Below are positions 36,042 through 46,800 of a DNA stretch of 64,000 nt, piece after piece. The notes under the pieces were generated by a model. It saw nothing but the letters and a program-made list of their open reading frames with translations, had not been told where the DNA came from and did not search any database. This stretch comes from Clostridiaceae bacterium BRH_c20a (lineage in GTDB: Bacteria; Bacillota; Peptococcia; Peptococcales; BICA1-8). The stretch covers positions 62,001 through 126,000 of the forward strand of contig LADT01000001.1 of the NCBI GenBank assembly GCA_000961765.1, given 5' to 3'. The position numbers were made by a program, and so were the translations under genes. The stretch's first letter is position 1. The number at the start of each line of letters is the position of its first letter.

Positions 36042-36108
36042 AGTAAACAACTTTTTTACAAAGTAAACAACTTTATTCCTAAGTAAAGAACTTTTTTACC
36101 ATGCAACA
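36042..36108. repeat. Right end of the Tn7-like element with three TnsB-type binding repeats
   Basis: AGTAAACAACTTTTTTAC (36042), AGTAAACAACTTTATTCC (36062) and AGTAAAGAACTTTTTTAC (36082) recur every 20 bp. They are followed by CATGCAACA ending at 36108, so the terminus read inward is TGTTGCATGG, with the TGT...ACA end of Tn7-type elements. These overlap the region where the tns promoter must lie, so TnsB could autoregulate. Confidence 0.85.
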
Positions 36109-36133
36109 AAATATATATTCCAAATATTCCCTA
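36109..36133. other. attTn7 spacer between glmS and the transposon
   Basis: 25 bp separate the last transposon base from the glmS stop codon, the classical attTn7 distance. The first five (AAATA) should be the target-site duplication and should recur immediately outside the unseen left end. Confidence 0.8.
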
Positions 36134-37957
36134 CTACTCCACCGTCACACTCTTAGCCAAGTTTCTTGGTTGATCAACATTACAGCCTCTGGCTTTGGCG
36201 GCATAGTAAGAAATCAACTGCAAAGGTATTACTGTCAGAATCGGAGCTACAAAGTTATAAATATCCGGAATATAAAGAACATCATCCACATATTTACCTA
36301 CTTCGGTATCACCTTCTATAGCAATTGCCAATACTTCTGCATCCCGAGCTTTTACTTCCTTAATATTTGATAAGGTTTTATCATAGGTGTTTTTCTGAAC
36401 ACATAAGGCAATTACGGGTGTTTCCTTGGTAATTAACGCTAGTGTTCCGTGCTTTAATTCACCGGCGGCGTAGGCCTCGGCATGAATGTAGGAAATCTCC
36501 TTAAGCTTTAGAGAACCTTCCAAGGCTACTGCCCAGTCAAAGCCTCGACCGATAAAGAATGCGTCATGTTTTTCTTTAAATTCCTCGGCTATTTCTTTAT
36601 ATCTATCTACTTCATTTAAAACTCTGATAGCTGCTTCCGGTAGAGAGTGTAATGCATCGATAATTACCTTTGCTTCAGCTTCACTAACTACACCCTTAAG
36701 CTGACCAAGGTAGAGTGCCAATAAATATTCTGCTACCAGCATAGTTGTATAAGCTTTTGTTGATGCCACGGCAATTTCTGGTCCTGCCCAGATAAATACT
36801 ACAAAGTCAGCTTCTCGGGCGATGGAACTACCCACTACATTTGTAATTGCCAAAACACTAGCACCCTTATTCTTAGCTTCTCTTAGAGCAGCTAAGGTAT
36901 CCGCAGTTTCTCCGGACTGGCTAATAACAATAACCAGAGTTTCTTCATCGACTAATGGCCTCCGGTAGCGGAATTCAGAGGCAATATCTACTTCTACCGG
37001 AATACGTAAAAGATTTTCAAAAATACCTTTACCAACTAATCCTGCATGATAAGCAGTACCACAAGCAACGATATATACTTTTTTCCATTTATTTATGGTC
37101 TCCAGTGGCAGATGAAAATCTTCAAATTTAACTCTATTTTCTGCAATTCTGCCGCTTAAGGCTTTTCTAAAAGCAACCGGTTGTTCATGGATTTCTTTGA
37201 GCATAAAATGTTCATAGCCGCCTTTTTCAGCAGCTTCAGCATCCCAGGAGACATTAAATACTTCTTTATTTACTATTTCCCCGGAAATTGTTGTTATCTT
37301 TATTGTTTCAGGAGTGAGTACACAAACTTCTCCATCATTTATTAAATAGCATTTTCTTGTATGGGAAAGTATGGCTGGTATGTCGGAGGCAATAAAGTTC
37401 TCACCTTCACCAATGCCAATTACCAGGGGGCTATCTTTTCGAGCAGCAATAAGCTTATCGGGCTCGTTTTTGCAGATAACACCCAAAGCATAGGATCCAT
37501 GAATTTTATCTAAGGTCATTTTAACTGCTTCTTCTAAATTGCCTTTATAGTAATGCTCTACCATGTGAGCAACTACTTCGGTATCCGTTTCGGACGAAAA
37601 AATATGTCCTTGTTCTTCTAACCACTCCTTAAGTTCCATATAGTTTTCGATAATTCCATTGTGTACTACAGCAAAGTCTTCAGAACAACTGGTATGAGGA
37701 TGGGAATTTTCATCTGATGGTCTACCGTGAGTCGCCCAACGGGTATGACCAATACCAATATTACCAGTAGGGTTTTTACCAAGAAGCTTGCTTTCCAAAA
37801 AGGATAGTTTACCCTCTGCCTTAATAACCTGTAATTTGCCTTCCTTTAAAACTGCAACGCCAGCGGAATCATAACCACGATACTCTAATTTACGTAAACC
37901 TTCTACTAAAATTGGAGTAGCCTCTTTATTACCAATATAACCGACTATGCCACACAA
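36134..37957 (-). CDS. glmS: Glutamine--fructose-6-phosphate aminotransferase (isomerizing)
   Basis: A TTG start at 37957 behind AAGGAGG. The Ntn glutaminase domain begins with the catalytic Cys (MCGIVGYIGNKEATPILVEG), and two SIS isomerase domains follow (SQSGETADTLAALREAK, STKAYTTMLVAEYLLALYLG), ending DQPRNLAKSVTVE. It makes glucosamine-6-phosphate, the first step to cell-wall amino sugars. It is regulated by the ribozyme in its leader. Its 3' end is the recognition site of TnsD and carries the Tn7-like insertion directly behind it. Confidence 0.97.
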   Translation of the reverse strand: MCGIVGYIGNKEATPILVEGLRKLEYRGYDSAGVAVLKEGKLQVIKAEGKLSFLESKLLGKNPTGNIGIGHTRWATHGRPSDENSHPHTSCSEDFAVVHNGIIENYMELKEWLEEQGHIFSSETDTEVVAHMVEHYYKGNLEEAVKMTLDKIHGSYALGVICKNEPDKLIAARKDSPLVIGIGEGENFIASDIPAILSHTRKCYLINDGEVCVLTPETIKITTISGEIVNKEVFNVSWDAEAAEKGGYEHFMLKEIHEQPVAFRKALSGRIAENRVKFEDFHLPLETINKWKKVYIVACGTAYHAGLVGKGIFENLLRIPVEVDIASEFRYRRPLVDEETLVIVISQSGETADTLAALREAKNKGASVLAITNVVGSSIAREADFVVFIWAGPEIAVASTKAYTTMLVAEYLLALYLGQLKGVVSEAEAKVIIDALHSLPEAAIRVLNEVDRYKEIAEEFKEKHDAFFIGRGFDWAVALEGSLKLKEISYIHAEAYAAGELKHGTLALITKETPVIALCVQKNTYDKTLSNIKEVKARDAEVLAIAIEGDTEVGKYVDDVLYIPDIYNFVAPILTVIPLQLISYYAAKARGCNVDQPRNLAKSVTVE

Positions 37958-37992
37958 AATAAATTCCTCCTTAAGTTACAGCACAACTGTAT

Positions 37993-38297
37993 TTGACACC
38001 CTTTGTACCCGAAATTACTTTCGGGTTTTGTAATGCCTCTTTCGGTCATACAGTGACCGGGGAGCATCCGCCGAATTCTTCGATTAACTCCCACCCTCGT
38101 CAACCATCTAGGAAGTGACTAGTGACTGGTGGCTAGTGGCTAGTGAATGCACGATTTCGTGCCCAGTGACCAGTACTCAGTGCCCAGTGCTCAGTTGTCC
38201 AGTGATTAAAAAACTTATTATCGATAAGCCAATAGTCGGATTTCTCTAACTTCCAACGTCCAACATCTAACTTCTGATATCTGATGGTTCTGGCGCT
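37993..38297 (-). ncRNA. glmS self-cleaving ribozyme-riboswitch with an enlarged P1 loop
   Basis: The minus strand holds AGCGCCAGAACC at 38297-38286 (cleavage site and P1 5' strand), GGTTGACGAGGGTGGGAGTT (P1 3' strand, P2), AATTCGGCGGATGCTCCCCGG, GACCGAAAGAGGCATTACAA and the P4 arms CCCGAAA/TTTCGGG. P1 pairs 38283-38289 with 38102-38108 (AACCATC/GATGGTT). The loop between is 174 nt instead of a few bases and contains repeat sequence. The core is complete, so GlcN6P-dependent cleavage of glmS mRNA is expected. Confidence 0.93.
38115..38200. repeat. Degenerate 7-bp repeats (GTGACTA type) inside the ribozyme P1 loop
   Basis: GTGACTA GTGACTG GTGGCTA GTGGCTA at 38115-38142, then CCAGTGACCAGTACTCAGTGCCCAGTGCTCAG-type units (read in pieces) to about 38193, with a CACGATTTCGTG hairpin between. 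The same repeat type occurs at 41829-41925 and 47350-47391. Confidence 0.8.
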
Positions 38298-38486
38298 TTT
38301 AAAATATTTCACTTTGTGCTGTTTTTAGATAGTATTATTTTATTTAGTTTTACCAAACTTGTTACAAGTATCAGTTGGAACTGATACAGTTTCTACCCTC
38401 CTTTCAAAGTGATAATAGTGTTACAGAAAACTAAAATAATTTTACAATTTTGTTGTGAAGTTAACAAGGGAATATTATGTAAATAC
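38298..38486. other. Leader/promoter region of glmS
   Basis: AT-rich and without genes. The glmS promoter must lie here, upstream of the ribozyme cleavage site, but I could not fix -35/-10 boxes with confidence. Confidence 0.4.
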
Positions 38487-38828
38487 TTAGCTCTTAATCA
38501 GCCAAATTGCAAAAGCTATCATGCTAAAAGCAAGCAGGGCTTTAATAACAGAAACTTTATCCCCTAAAAGGTACATTGAAAAACCCAAAATAAATAAATA
38601 GTAGATAAAGGTCTGGGATGCGATAATTAAAGGAAGGTTCTTGTAAATCTGGTGTCCCTTGGTAAAGCCTATGCCTAATGATATATTTGCAAGAAACAGG
38701 ATTGGAGCAATCATTAAATTATATTTAGCAACTGATATAAAATCAGGATTAATATTCTTAACCTGCCAGGATACTGTCAGGGCTATTATAAACGACCCTA
38801 CTCCTAATAAACCAATAATAAGCGGCAT
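38487..38828 (-). CDS. Small four-helix membrane protein, DMT/SMR-like
   Basis: 113 aa preceded by GGAGG. Four membrane helices fill the sequence (IIGLLGVGSFIIALTVSW, YNLMIAPILFLANISLGIGF, IIASQTFIYYLFILGFSMYL, VSVIKALLAFSMIAFAIWLI), the architecture of small drug/metabolite transporter halves. The conserved Glu of SMR pumps in helix 1 is not present, so drug efflux is not supported. Transported substrate unknown. Confidence 0.7.
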   Translation of the reverse strand: MPLIIGLLGVGSFIIALTVSWQVKNINPDFISVAKYNLMIAPILFLANISLGIGFTKGHQIYKNLPLIIASQTFIYYLFILGFSMYLLGDKVSVIKALLAFSMIAFAIWLIKS

Positions 38829-38859
38829 TTTCTTCCTCCAAAAAATAGAGTGAACAATT

Positions 38860-39076
38860 GGGCGAGAACCTACATTTCTACAGTTCTTGTAAGAACAAAT
38901 GAGTAGGTTAAGGTTTCGCTTCGCTAGGCTAAGGTTGAGAAGAACCTACAAAATAAAACATGCAATGATTGTGTCAGACGCGATAACTTAACCCATTAGT
39001 AGTTGTCAGACGCAAAAGTTATCCCAATAGTATTGTCTATTCTAGTTTTTGAAAAGCGGACGCGCAATGCGCGCCC
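38860..39076. repeat. Repeat-filled intergenic region downstream of pyk
   Basis: It contains GGTTAAGGTTTCGCTTCGCTAGGCTAAGG-type sequence (38908-38936, shared in inverted orientation with 47480-47505). Two 32-bp direct repeats open with TGTCAGACGC at 38972 and 39004, and a CGCGCAATGCGCG palindrome lies next to the pyk stop. No gene seen. Confidence 0.75.
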
Positions 39077-40828
39077 CTACATCACCTTCGTACGTCCCCT
39101 GTAAATAACCCCTCTGGTCACATCGATAGTTATTAAAGTTCCGGTAGGCAGCTTCTCGGTTGCGTTTTCTACACCAACAATAACTGGTTTCCCCAAGCTC
39201 AAGCAAACAATTGCTGCATGAGAAGTCAAGCCACCTTCCTCAGTAATAACACCTGCTGCCTTTTGCATAGCTGGAACGTAATCAGCATCTGTTGCATGAA
39301 CAACTAAAATCTCATCAGGTTGGATTTCTGTTACTGCTTGCTGAGCACTCTTGGCTACTTGTACTGTTCCCGTGACACTATTTCGCCCAATTCCTGCGCC
39401 TTGGGCTAGGATTTGTCCCACAACCTCTACCTTAATTAGGTTAGTTGTTCCCGGAACCCCTACCGGTACACCAGTAGTAATAACTACCAGGTCACCATTT
39501 TTTATTAATCCTGCAGCTAAGGACGCATTTATGGATTGCTCAAACATGGCATCTGTTCCATATGCCTCCGGTGCGAAAATGGGTTCTACACCCCATACCA
39601 AGAGAAGTTTGCGCTGTGCCTTAAGCCTTGGAGTAACAGCAATGATAGGTGATTTAGGGCGATACTTGGATACCATCCGTGCAGTAAAGCCAGACTCTGT
39701 TGCAGTAATAATAGCTGCTGCCTCCAAACTTTGGGCTGTTGCACATGTTGCATGGCTGATGGCATCGGTGGTTGTCTGACGGGTGACTATACCCCGCATG
39801 GCAACAATTTGCTCATGTTTAATAGCGGTTTCTATCCTCTCAGCAATTCTTGCCATTGTCTGTACTGACTCTAACGGATATTTACCAGCGGCAGTTTCAC
39901 CTGAGAGCATTATGGCATCTGTACCATCTAATATAGCGTTAGCCACATCACTGGCTTCGGCTCTAGTAGGCCTGGGATTTCTTATCATGGAATCAAGCAT
40001 CTGAGTAGCGGTTATAACGGGCTTGCCTGCTCGATTACATTTCTCAATCATCATCTTTTGAATTAAGGGGACTTCTTCAGCTGGAATTTCTACCCCTAGG
40101 TCACCCCTTGCAACCATCAATCCGTCAGATACCTCTAGTATCTCATCAATATTTACTACACCTTGGTGGTTTTCAATTTTAGATATAATATGGATATCTA
40201 CTTTATAGGCTTCTAGAATCTTACGAATTTCCAACACATCACTAGCACTGCGGATAAATGAAGCAGCAATAAAATCAACATCCTGCTCAATGCCAAATTT
40301 AATATCTGCAATATCCTTTTCGGTAATAGCAGGTAATTTGATAACCACACCAGGTACATTAACACCTTTTCTGTTGGATAGTTCACCGCCATTTAATATT
40401 TCACAGTATATTTCTGTGCCTTCTACTTTTAGGACTTCAAGAGCGATTAAACCATCATCCAATAGGATGCGTTTTCCGACTTGGATATCCTTGGTTAATC
40501 CTGGATAATTAACAGTAACCCTTTCTCTTGTTCCTTCTATTTCTTCAGTAGTTAGTATAAATTCTTTGCCGGTTTCTAAGGTTATCTTTCCGTCCTTTAA
40601 CAAACCGGTCCTGATTTCAGGCCCTTTTGTATCCAACATAATAGCAACAGGCTTATTTGTTATTAATACTGCATCACGAATATTTTTAATACGCTTTCCA
40701 TGCTCTTCATGGGTACCATGAGAAAAGTTCAAGCGCGCTACATTCATACCGCTTTCGATTAGCTGGCATAATTTCTCTACTGATTCACTGGCAGGACCTA
40801 TAGTGCAGACAATTTTAGTACGCCTCAT
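39077..40828 (-). CDS. pyk: Pyruvate kinase with C-terminal PEP-utiliser swivel domain
   Basis: The start ATG at 40828 follows AAGGAGGAGAATC. Catalytic barrel motifs are present ([62 protein letters not shown]). After residue ~475 there is an extra domain ([40 protein letters not shown]), the phosphohistidine-type PEP-utiliser domain found in many Firmicute pyruvate kinases (583 aa in all). Final ATP-yielding step of glycolysis; 14 bp downstream of pfkA, so an operon. Confidence 0.97.
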   Translation of the reverse strand: MRRTKIVCTIGPASESVEKLCQLIESGMNVARLNFSHGTHEEHGKRIKNIRDAVLITNKPVAIMLDTKGPEIRTGLLKDGKITLETGKEFILTTEEIEGTRERVTVNYPGLTKDIQVGKRILLDDGLIALEVLKVEGTEIYCEILNGGELSNRKGVNVPGVVIKLPAITEKDIADIKFGIEQDVDFIAASFIRSASDVLEIRKILEAYKVDIHIISKIENHQGVVNIDEILEVSDGLMVARGDLGVEIPAEEVPLIQKMMIEKCNRAGKPVITATQMLDSMIRNPRPTRAEASDVANAILDGTDAIMLSGETAAGKYPLESVQTMARIAERIETAIKHEQIVAMRGIVTRQTTTDAISHATCATAQSLEAAAIITATESGFTARMVSKYRPKSPIIAVTPRLKAQRKLLLVWGVEPIFAPEAYGTDAMFEQSINASLAAGLIKNGDLVVITTGVPVGVPGTTNLIKVEVVGQILAQGAGIGRNSVTGTVQVAKSAQQAVTEIQPDEILVVHATDADYVPAMQKAAGVITEEGGLTSHAAIVCLSLGKPVIVGVENATEKLPTGTLITIDVTRGVIYRGRTKVM

Positions 40829-40842
40829 GATTCTCCTCCTTT

Positions 40843-42136
<1,294 letters not shown>

Positions 42137-42337
42137 CTACTTTGCAATAGCACTGCTTAATATTTCGTGGGCTTCCTCTACTTCAGATTCAGGTACCAAA
42201 ATTTCTACAGAGCCTGAATCTCCCAAATGGGGAATGCCTGAGGATCGCAAATTGACCAGCAAACCTTCTCCTGCCAGGATTTCTTTTAGTTGTTCAGCAA
42301 TTATTCTATTAGGAGCTATATAAACAACAGTCCACAT
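42137..42337 (-). CDS. DUF2007 (putative signal transducing) protein
   Basis: The start ATG at 42337 (MWTVVYIAPNRIIAEQLKEI) lies behind GGAGG; the longer frame is not used. 66 aa, ferredoxin-like beta-alpha fold: LLAGEG-type turn, IPHLGDSGSVEILVPESEVE and EEAHEILSSA. The family occurs next to house-keeping genes in Clostridia and resembles PII-like small sensors; biochemical function unknown. It is the last gene after mtrB on this strand, separated by a palindromic repeat. Confidence 0.8.
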   Translation of the reverse strand: MWTVVYIAPNRIIAEQLKEILAGEGLLVNLRSSGIPHLGDSGSVEILVPESEVEEAHEILSSAIAK

Positions 42338-42363
42338 TCTGTAAATTCCTCCTTTATTGGATA

Positions 42364-42409
42364 GGGGACACACCTCTAATGCATGTTTTCCTTGTTGAGG
42401 CATGTCCCC
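42364..42409. repeat. Palindromic repeat element (GGGGACA...TGTCCCC), copy 1
   Basis: GGGGACACACCTCTAATGCATG at 42364-42385 and GAGGCATGTCCCC at 42397-42409 can fold on each other. A near-identical copy in the opposite orientation lies at 51782-51826. It sits between mtrB and the DUF2007 gene and might act as a transcription or processing hairpin there. Confidence 0.8.
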
Positions 42410-42415
42410 AACTAA

Positions 42416-42643
42416 TTAGTCTCCTGCTTCAACAATACCATGGGTTGTAAATATTCTTGCCCGCCCTTTGATTTTTATTGCCGATGTCTGTTCAGTAAAT
42501 TGAACAATCATTACTTCTCCCCGGTCTAACTTTTCCGTATGGTGAAACTTTGTATCCCTTCCCCTTGTTAAACCACTTAAATTAACACCGTTATCTAATG
42601 CTTTAACTACTATGTATTCACCAGAAATATTATTATCCTCCAT
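42416..42643 (-). CDS. mtrB: trp RNA-binding attenuation protein TRAP
   Basis: 75 aa, start ATG at 42643 behind GGTGAAAG. The sequence follows B. subtilis TRAP closely: IVVKALDNGVNLSGLTRGRD, TKFHHTEKLDRGEV, MIVQFTEQTSAIKIKG. Tryptophan-contacting residues (GLTRG, QFTE.T) are kept. Of the RNA-binding residues K37, K56 and R58 in B. subtilis, the third is Lys here (K59). The 11-mer binds tryptophan and wraps (G/U)AG repeats in trp leaders. It overlaps coaD by 11 bp. No anti-TRAP or trp leader is in the window. Confidence 0.92.
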   Translation of the reverse strand: MEDNNISGEYIVVKALDNGVNLSGLTRGRDTKFHHTEKLDRGEVMIVQFTEQTSAIKIKGRARIFTTHGIVEAGD

Positions 42644-43136
42644 GTCTTTCACCAACTTTATATTTTTTTCTTAATGCTTCTCCTACTACCATAGGTACAA
42701 AATGATCGATATTACCACCTAAGGCTGCAACATTTTTTATAATACTAGAACTGATAAATGAATATTCTGCATCAGTCATTAGAAAAACTGTCTCTACCTT
42801 TTCATTAAGTAGATGATTGACTGAAGCCATTTGCATCTCGTATTCGAAATCTGAAACGGCCCTTAAACCTCTAATAATAGCTATCGCTCCTTTACTCTCC
42901 AAATAATCAACCAAAAGTCCGTCAAAAACACCCAGCTCCACATTAGGCAAATCTTCTAAACAACATTCTTTTATTAAAGCTAATCTTTCCTCAACAGTAA
43001 ATAGGGTTTTTTTATAGTTGTCTGAGGAAACAGCCATAATAACTTTATCAAATAACTTTGCTGCTCGCTTAATAATGTTAATATGCCCATCTGTTACTGG
43101 ATCAAAAGTTCCGGGATATACTGCAATTCTTTCCAA
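42633..43136 (-). CDS. coaD: Phosphopantetheine adenylyltransferase
   Basis: The start is TTG at 43136 (reading MERIAVYPGTFDPVTDGHIN), 6 nt after GGAGGGTGA; the in-frame TTG at 43151 is part of that site. The TxGH nucleotidyltransferase motif is TDGHINIIKRA and the second motif is EYSFISSSIIKNVAALGG. Adds AMP to 4'-phosphopantetheine, the penultimate CoA step. Operon with mtrB. Confidence 0.96.
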   Translation of the reverse strand: MERIAVYPGTFDPVTDGHINIIKRAAKLFDKVIMAVSSDNYKKTLFTVEERLALIKECCLEDLPNVELGVFDGLLVDYLESKGAIAIIRGLRAVSDFEYEMQMASVNHLLNEKVETVFLMTDAEYSFISSSIIKNVAALGGNIDHFVPMVVGEALRKKYKVGERHGG

Positions 43137-43329
43137 AAAATCACCCTCCAACCATTACCACTTTTAGCTTGTCCAAAATTATTTCTTATATTGATAGTAT
43201 TCTTTGTATTTTTCTTAATCAAAACTTATTCTAGACTAGTATTTATTCTCCTGCCAGATTTAGATTATTTCTCTTTTAGTTAATTAAGATTGAACCAAAC
43301 CAACATTAATATTTCCTAAATAGTTAACA

Positions 43330-43812
43330 TTAATGATGATATTTGCCATTTCCTTTTTGGTTATGGGCTATTTTAGCCGCAGCTGCTGACGCGATTGCTG
43401 CAACAATATCATCAGCAAAAGTATTAACGTAGCCTAAGCTTGAATCCAACCTACCTATTAGACCAATTTTCATTTTATCTAAATATCCAAAGCTGGTAAT
43501 GCCAATTGTCCCATAGATATTAGTAATAGCTAAAGCCAATATTTCATCTATTCCATAAAGGGACTCATCCATTTTTATTATTGTAGATATAGGTTCCGGA
43601 AGCAAATCTTGCTCTGCTAATACATCTAAGGCCAATCCTGTCAAAACAGCATACTGTACTTCCCTTTTTTCCAAAACAGCATCAATGGCCTCAAGACAAA
43701 CTTCCTTTTCTAATCCAGGATAATAGGACTTCTGTAAATCAAAAACAATTAAAGCAATATCATCTACCGTGATTCCCCGTTGTTCCAACTGTTCAATAAC
43801 TATTTTTTTCAT
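43330..43812 (-). CDS. pgpA: Phosphatidylglycerophosphatase A family protein (YutG-like)
   Basis: 160 aa starting MKKIVIEQLEQRGITVDDIA, the Firmicute (YutG) form with an N-terminal extension instead of the membrane-rich proteobacterial form. Conserved segments: LDVLAEQDLLPEPISTIIKM, ESLYGIDEILALAITNIYGT and GRLDSSLGYVNTFADDIVAA. It would dephosphorylate phosphatidylglycerol phosphate. It starts 56 bp after the dnaE stop. Confidence 0.88.
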   Translation of the reverse strand: MKKIVIEQLEQRGITVDDIALIVFDLQKSYYPGLEKEVCLEAIDAVLEKREVQYAVLTGLALDVLAEQDLLPEPISTIIKMDESLYGIDEILALAITNIYGTIGITSFGYLDKMKIGLIGRLDSSLGYVNTFADDIVAAIASAAAAKIAHNQKGNGKYHH

Positions 43813-43868
43813 TCTTTGCCTCCAAAATCCGTTTCTTTCTACTTATGTTGGAGACTTAAAAAATGTGC

Positions 43869-46800
43869 TTATTTATTAATCAAGGATACATTGCCCGGAG
43901 AACATATTTCTAATAAATCACTTTCCAAGCTAGTCTGCCAATTGACCCAATAGTCCTTTTCAGTTAAGATCATTTTTTTCTCTTTTTCAAAATAAAGATA
44001 AACGGGAATATCTCCCCGATAGTTTTTTAAAATTTCCCTTAATGCCTCTAGTCGGCCAGTGTCTATTAAGTTTGAATCAACTTTAATATATAGCTGCTTA
44101 GTAGACCGCTCTTGTGGGAGATTTATAGCTGAGATATCCTCAGCAAAAAACTTAGGAGTATCTTCCTGAAGATTAATTCTCCCTTTCATTAACACTACTT
44201 TATCAGTCTCTACAAACTGTTGGTATTTTTGTAGTGTTTTGGGAAATATCAATACTTCCATACTACCGCTTAAATCCTCTAGGCTACAGTAGGCCATAGT
44301 TTCACCCCTTTTGGTAACACTCCTCCTAAAAGAGGTTATTACTCCCCCGATAACCTGCCTGCTGCCATCTTCTTCGTGGGTAATGTCCGCAATCTGATGT
44401 TTGACTTTAGACTTTAACAATTGGGTATATTCGTGTAAAGGATGTCCACTGACATAAAGACCTAATATCTCCTTTTCCATAGCTAATATATCCCGCTGAT
44501 TGAAGTCTTCAACATCAGGCAGCTTAATATCAGCAAAATCCATAGTAAAACCCGCTTCCACCCCAACATCAAAAAGAGAAACCTGATTGGAATTTACACT
44601 TTTTTGCAGCTCCTGACCCTGTTCAATACAAGTATCCAATATCTGCAAGAGTTGGACCCGGTTTCCTGGTACTGAACCAAAAGCACCACACCTAATCAAG
44701 CTCTCCATTACCCTGCGGTTAACCTGACTCAAATCAATCCTTTTACAGAAGTCCTGAAGGGATTTAAAGGAGCCTTCCAAGTCCCTCGCGGCTAAAATGG
44801 CTTGAATAGCACCCTTGCCAACATTTTTTACTGCAACAAGCCCAAAACGGATATTTGATTCAACTACAATAAAGTTTTCCCGACTTTCATTGATATCGGG
44901 GGGCAAAACTTTAGTTCTCATGCGTTGACATTCAGCAATATAATAGGGTACCCTGTCCGCAGACTCCATAACACTCGTTAAGAGAGCTGCCATAAACTCC
45001 ACAGGGTAATGGGCTTTTAAGTAAGCAGTTTGAAAAGCTAACAGTGCATAGGCAGCACTATGGCTTTTATTAAACCCATATCCTGCAAAGTATTCAATTA
45101 GCTCAAATATTTTAATTGCCACCTGTGAATCTATATTATTCTTTTCTGCACCTTTTATGAATTCTTGTTTCAAGCCGGCTATTATTTCCGGCTTCTTTTT
45201 CCCCATGGCTCTACGCAATAGGTCAGCCTGACCTAAGGTAAAGCCCCCTAGTTCGCTGGCAATCCGCATAACCTGTTCCTGGTAAATTATAACTCCATAA
45301 GTAGGCTTTAGAACGGATTCTAACTTGGGATGCAAATATTCAATTGTTTTTTTACCATGCTTGCGGGCAATAAAATCCTCTACCATCCCGCTTCCTAAAG
45401 GACCGGGTCTATATAGAGCGACTAAAGCAATAATATCTTCAAAGTGCTCCGGCTTTAACTCCTTTAGAATAGACCGTAACCCTGAGCTTTCTAATTGAAA
45501 TACGCCAATACTCTCACCCTTACCTAGGAGTTCATAGGTTAACGAATCATCAAGGTTAATCTTATTAAAATCAATCTTAACTCCCCAATTATTTTCTACT
45601 AAATCCACCGCATTATTTATTACTGTTAACGTCCTTAAGCCCAGTAAATCCATTTTTAGAAGACCAATTTCTTCTACATTTTCTTTGGCAAATTGAGTGG
45701 TAACTCCACCATCACTAGTCTTTTGCAAGGGCAGGTAATGATCTAAGGGTTCCTGAGAAATAACAACTCCTGCAGCATGGGTACCAGCATGGCGAGGCAT
45801 ACCCTCGAGAGCCATCGCAGTATCTACTAGCTCTTTAATCTGAGGATTTTCTTCAACCATTTTCTTTAGTTCTGGGGAAACCTCAAGGGCCCTAGGAATA
45901 GTAATTCCTAACTCATTAGGAATTAGTTTAGCTACCTTATCCACTGACCCTAAGGGTATATTCATAACCCGACCGACATCGCGAATAGCAGCTCGGGCAG
46001 CCATTGTTCCAAAGGTTATAATTTGCGCAACCCGTTCTTTACCGTATTTTTCTACTACATAATCAATTACTTCGCCCCGTCGTTCATAACAAAAATCTAT
46101 ATCAATATCAGGCATGCTGATCCTTTCCGGATTCAGAAACCTTTCAAATAATAGGTCGTATTTAAGTGGATCAATATCAGTAATACCTAAAGTATAAGAA
46201 ACAAGACTCCCTGCTGCCGAACCCCGTCCCGGGCCTACATAAATACCTCTAGTGCGGGCGAAACGGATAAAATCCCAAACTATAAGAAAATACCCGGCAT
46301 ACCCCATCTGTTGGATGATTTTAAGTTCAAATTCCAGTCTTTTGTGAGCTTCCTCGGTAGGCTGTCCATAGCGATTCTCTAAGCCCTCTAAACACAACTT
46401 GTCCAAATAGGTCTCTATAGTAAACCCTTCCGGAACTTCAAATACCGGCATATGGTTTTCTCCAAAGGTAAAATCAACCTGGCATTGTTCAGCTATTTTA
46501 ACTGTATTATGCAATGCTTCCTGATATTCTCCTAAAGAAAGATTCATCTCATCCCAAGATTTTAAGTAGAACTCCTGGGTCTCAAATTTCAGCCGTGATT
46601 CGTCTTCTAAAATCTTAGCCATTTGAATACACATCAGAACATCCTGAACCTTAGCATCTTCAGCTGTTACGTAATGGACATCATTTGTGGCAACCAAAGG
46701 TATTCCAGTCTCCCCGCTAATTTGGGCTAGTTGAGCATTAACCTTTACCTGCTCATAGAGGCCATGGTTTTGGAGTTCTAAATAGAAGCTATTTTCACCA

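Larger units (their letters stand above)
27979..36108 (-). mobile_element. Tn7-like transposon: tnsABCDE module and right end, inserted at attTn7
   Basis: Five tns genes in the order A-B-C-D-E with overlapping or near-abutting junctions run away from a right end that sits 25 bp from the glmS stop codon, as in E. coli Tn7. The interval given is only the part that can be assigned; the left end was not found, so the element probably extends leftward, perhaps beyond the window start. Confidence 0.92.

Noticed and set aside
39058-39076. CGCGCAATGCGCG palindrome as the pyk terminator
   Set aside because: The stem overlaps the stop region and is followed only by a weak TTTTC run; it is equally well part of a repeat, so no terminator is claimed.
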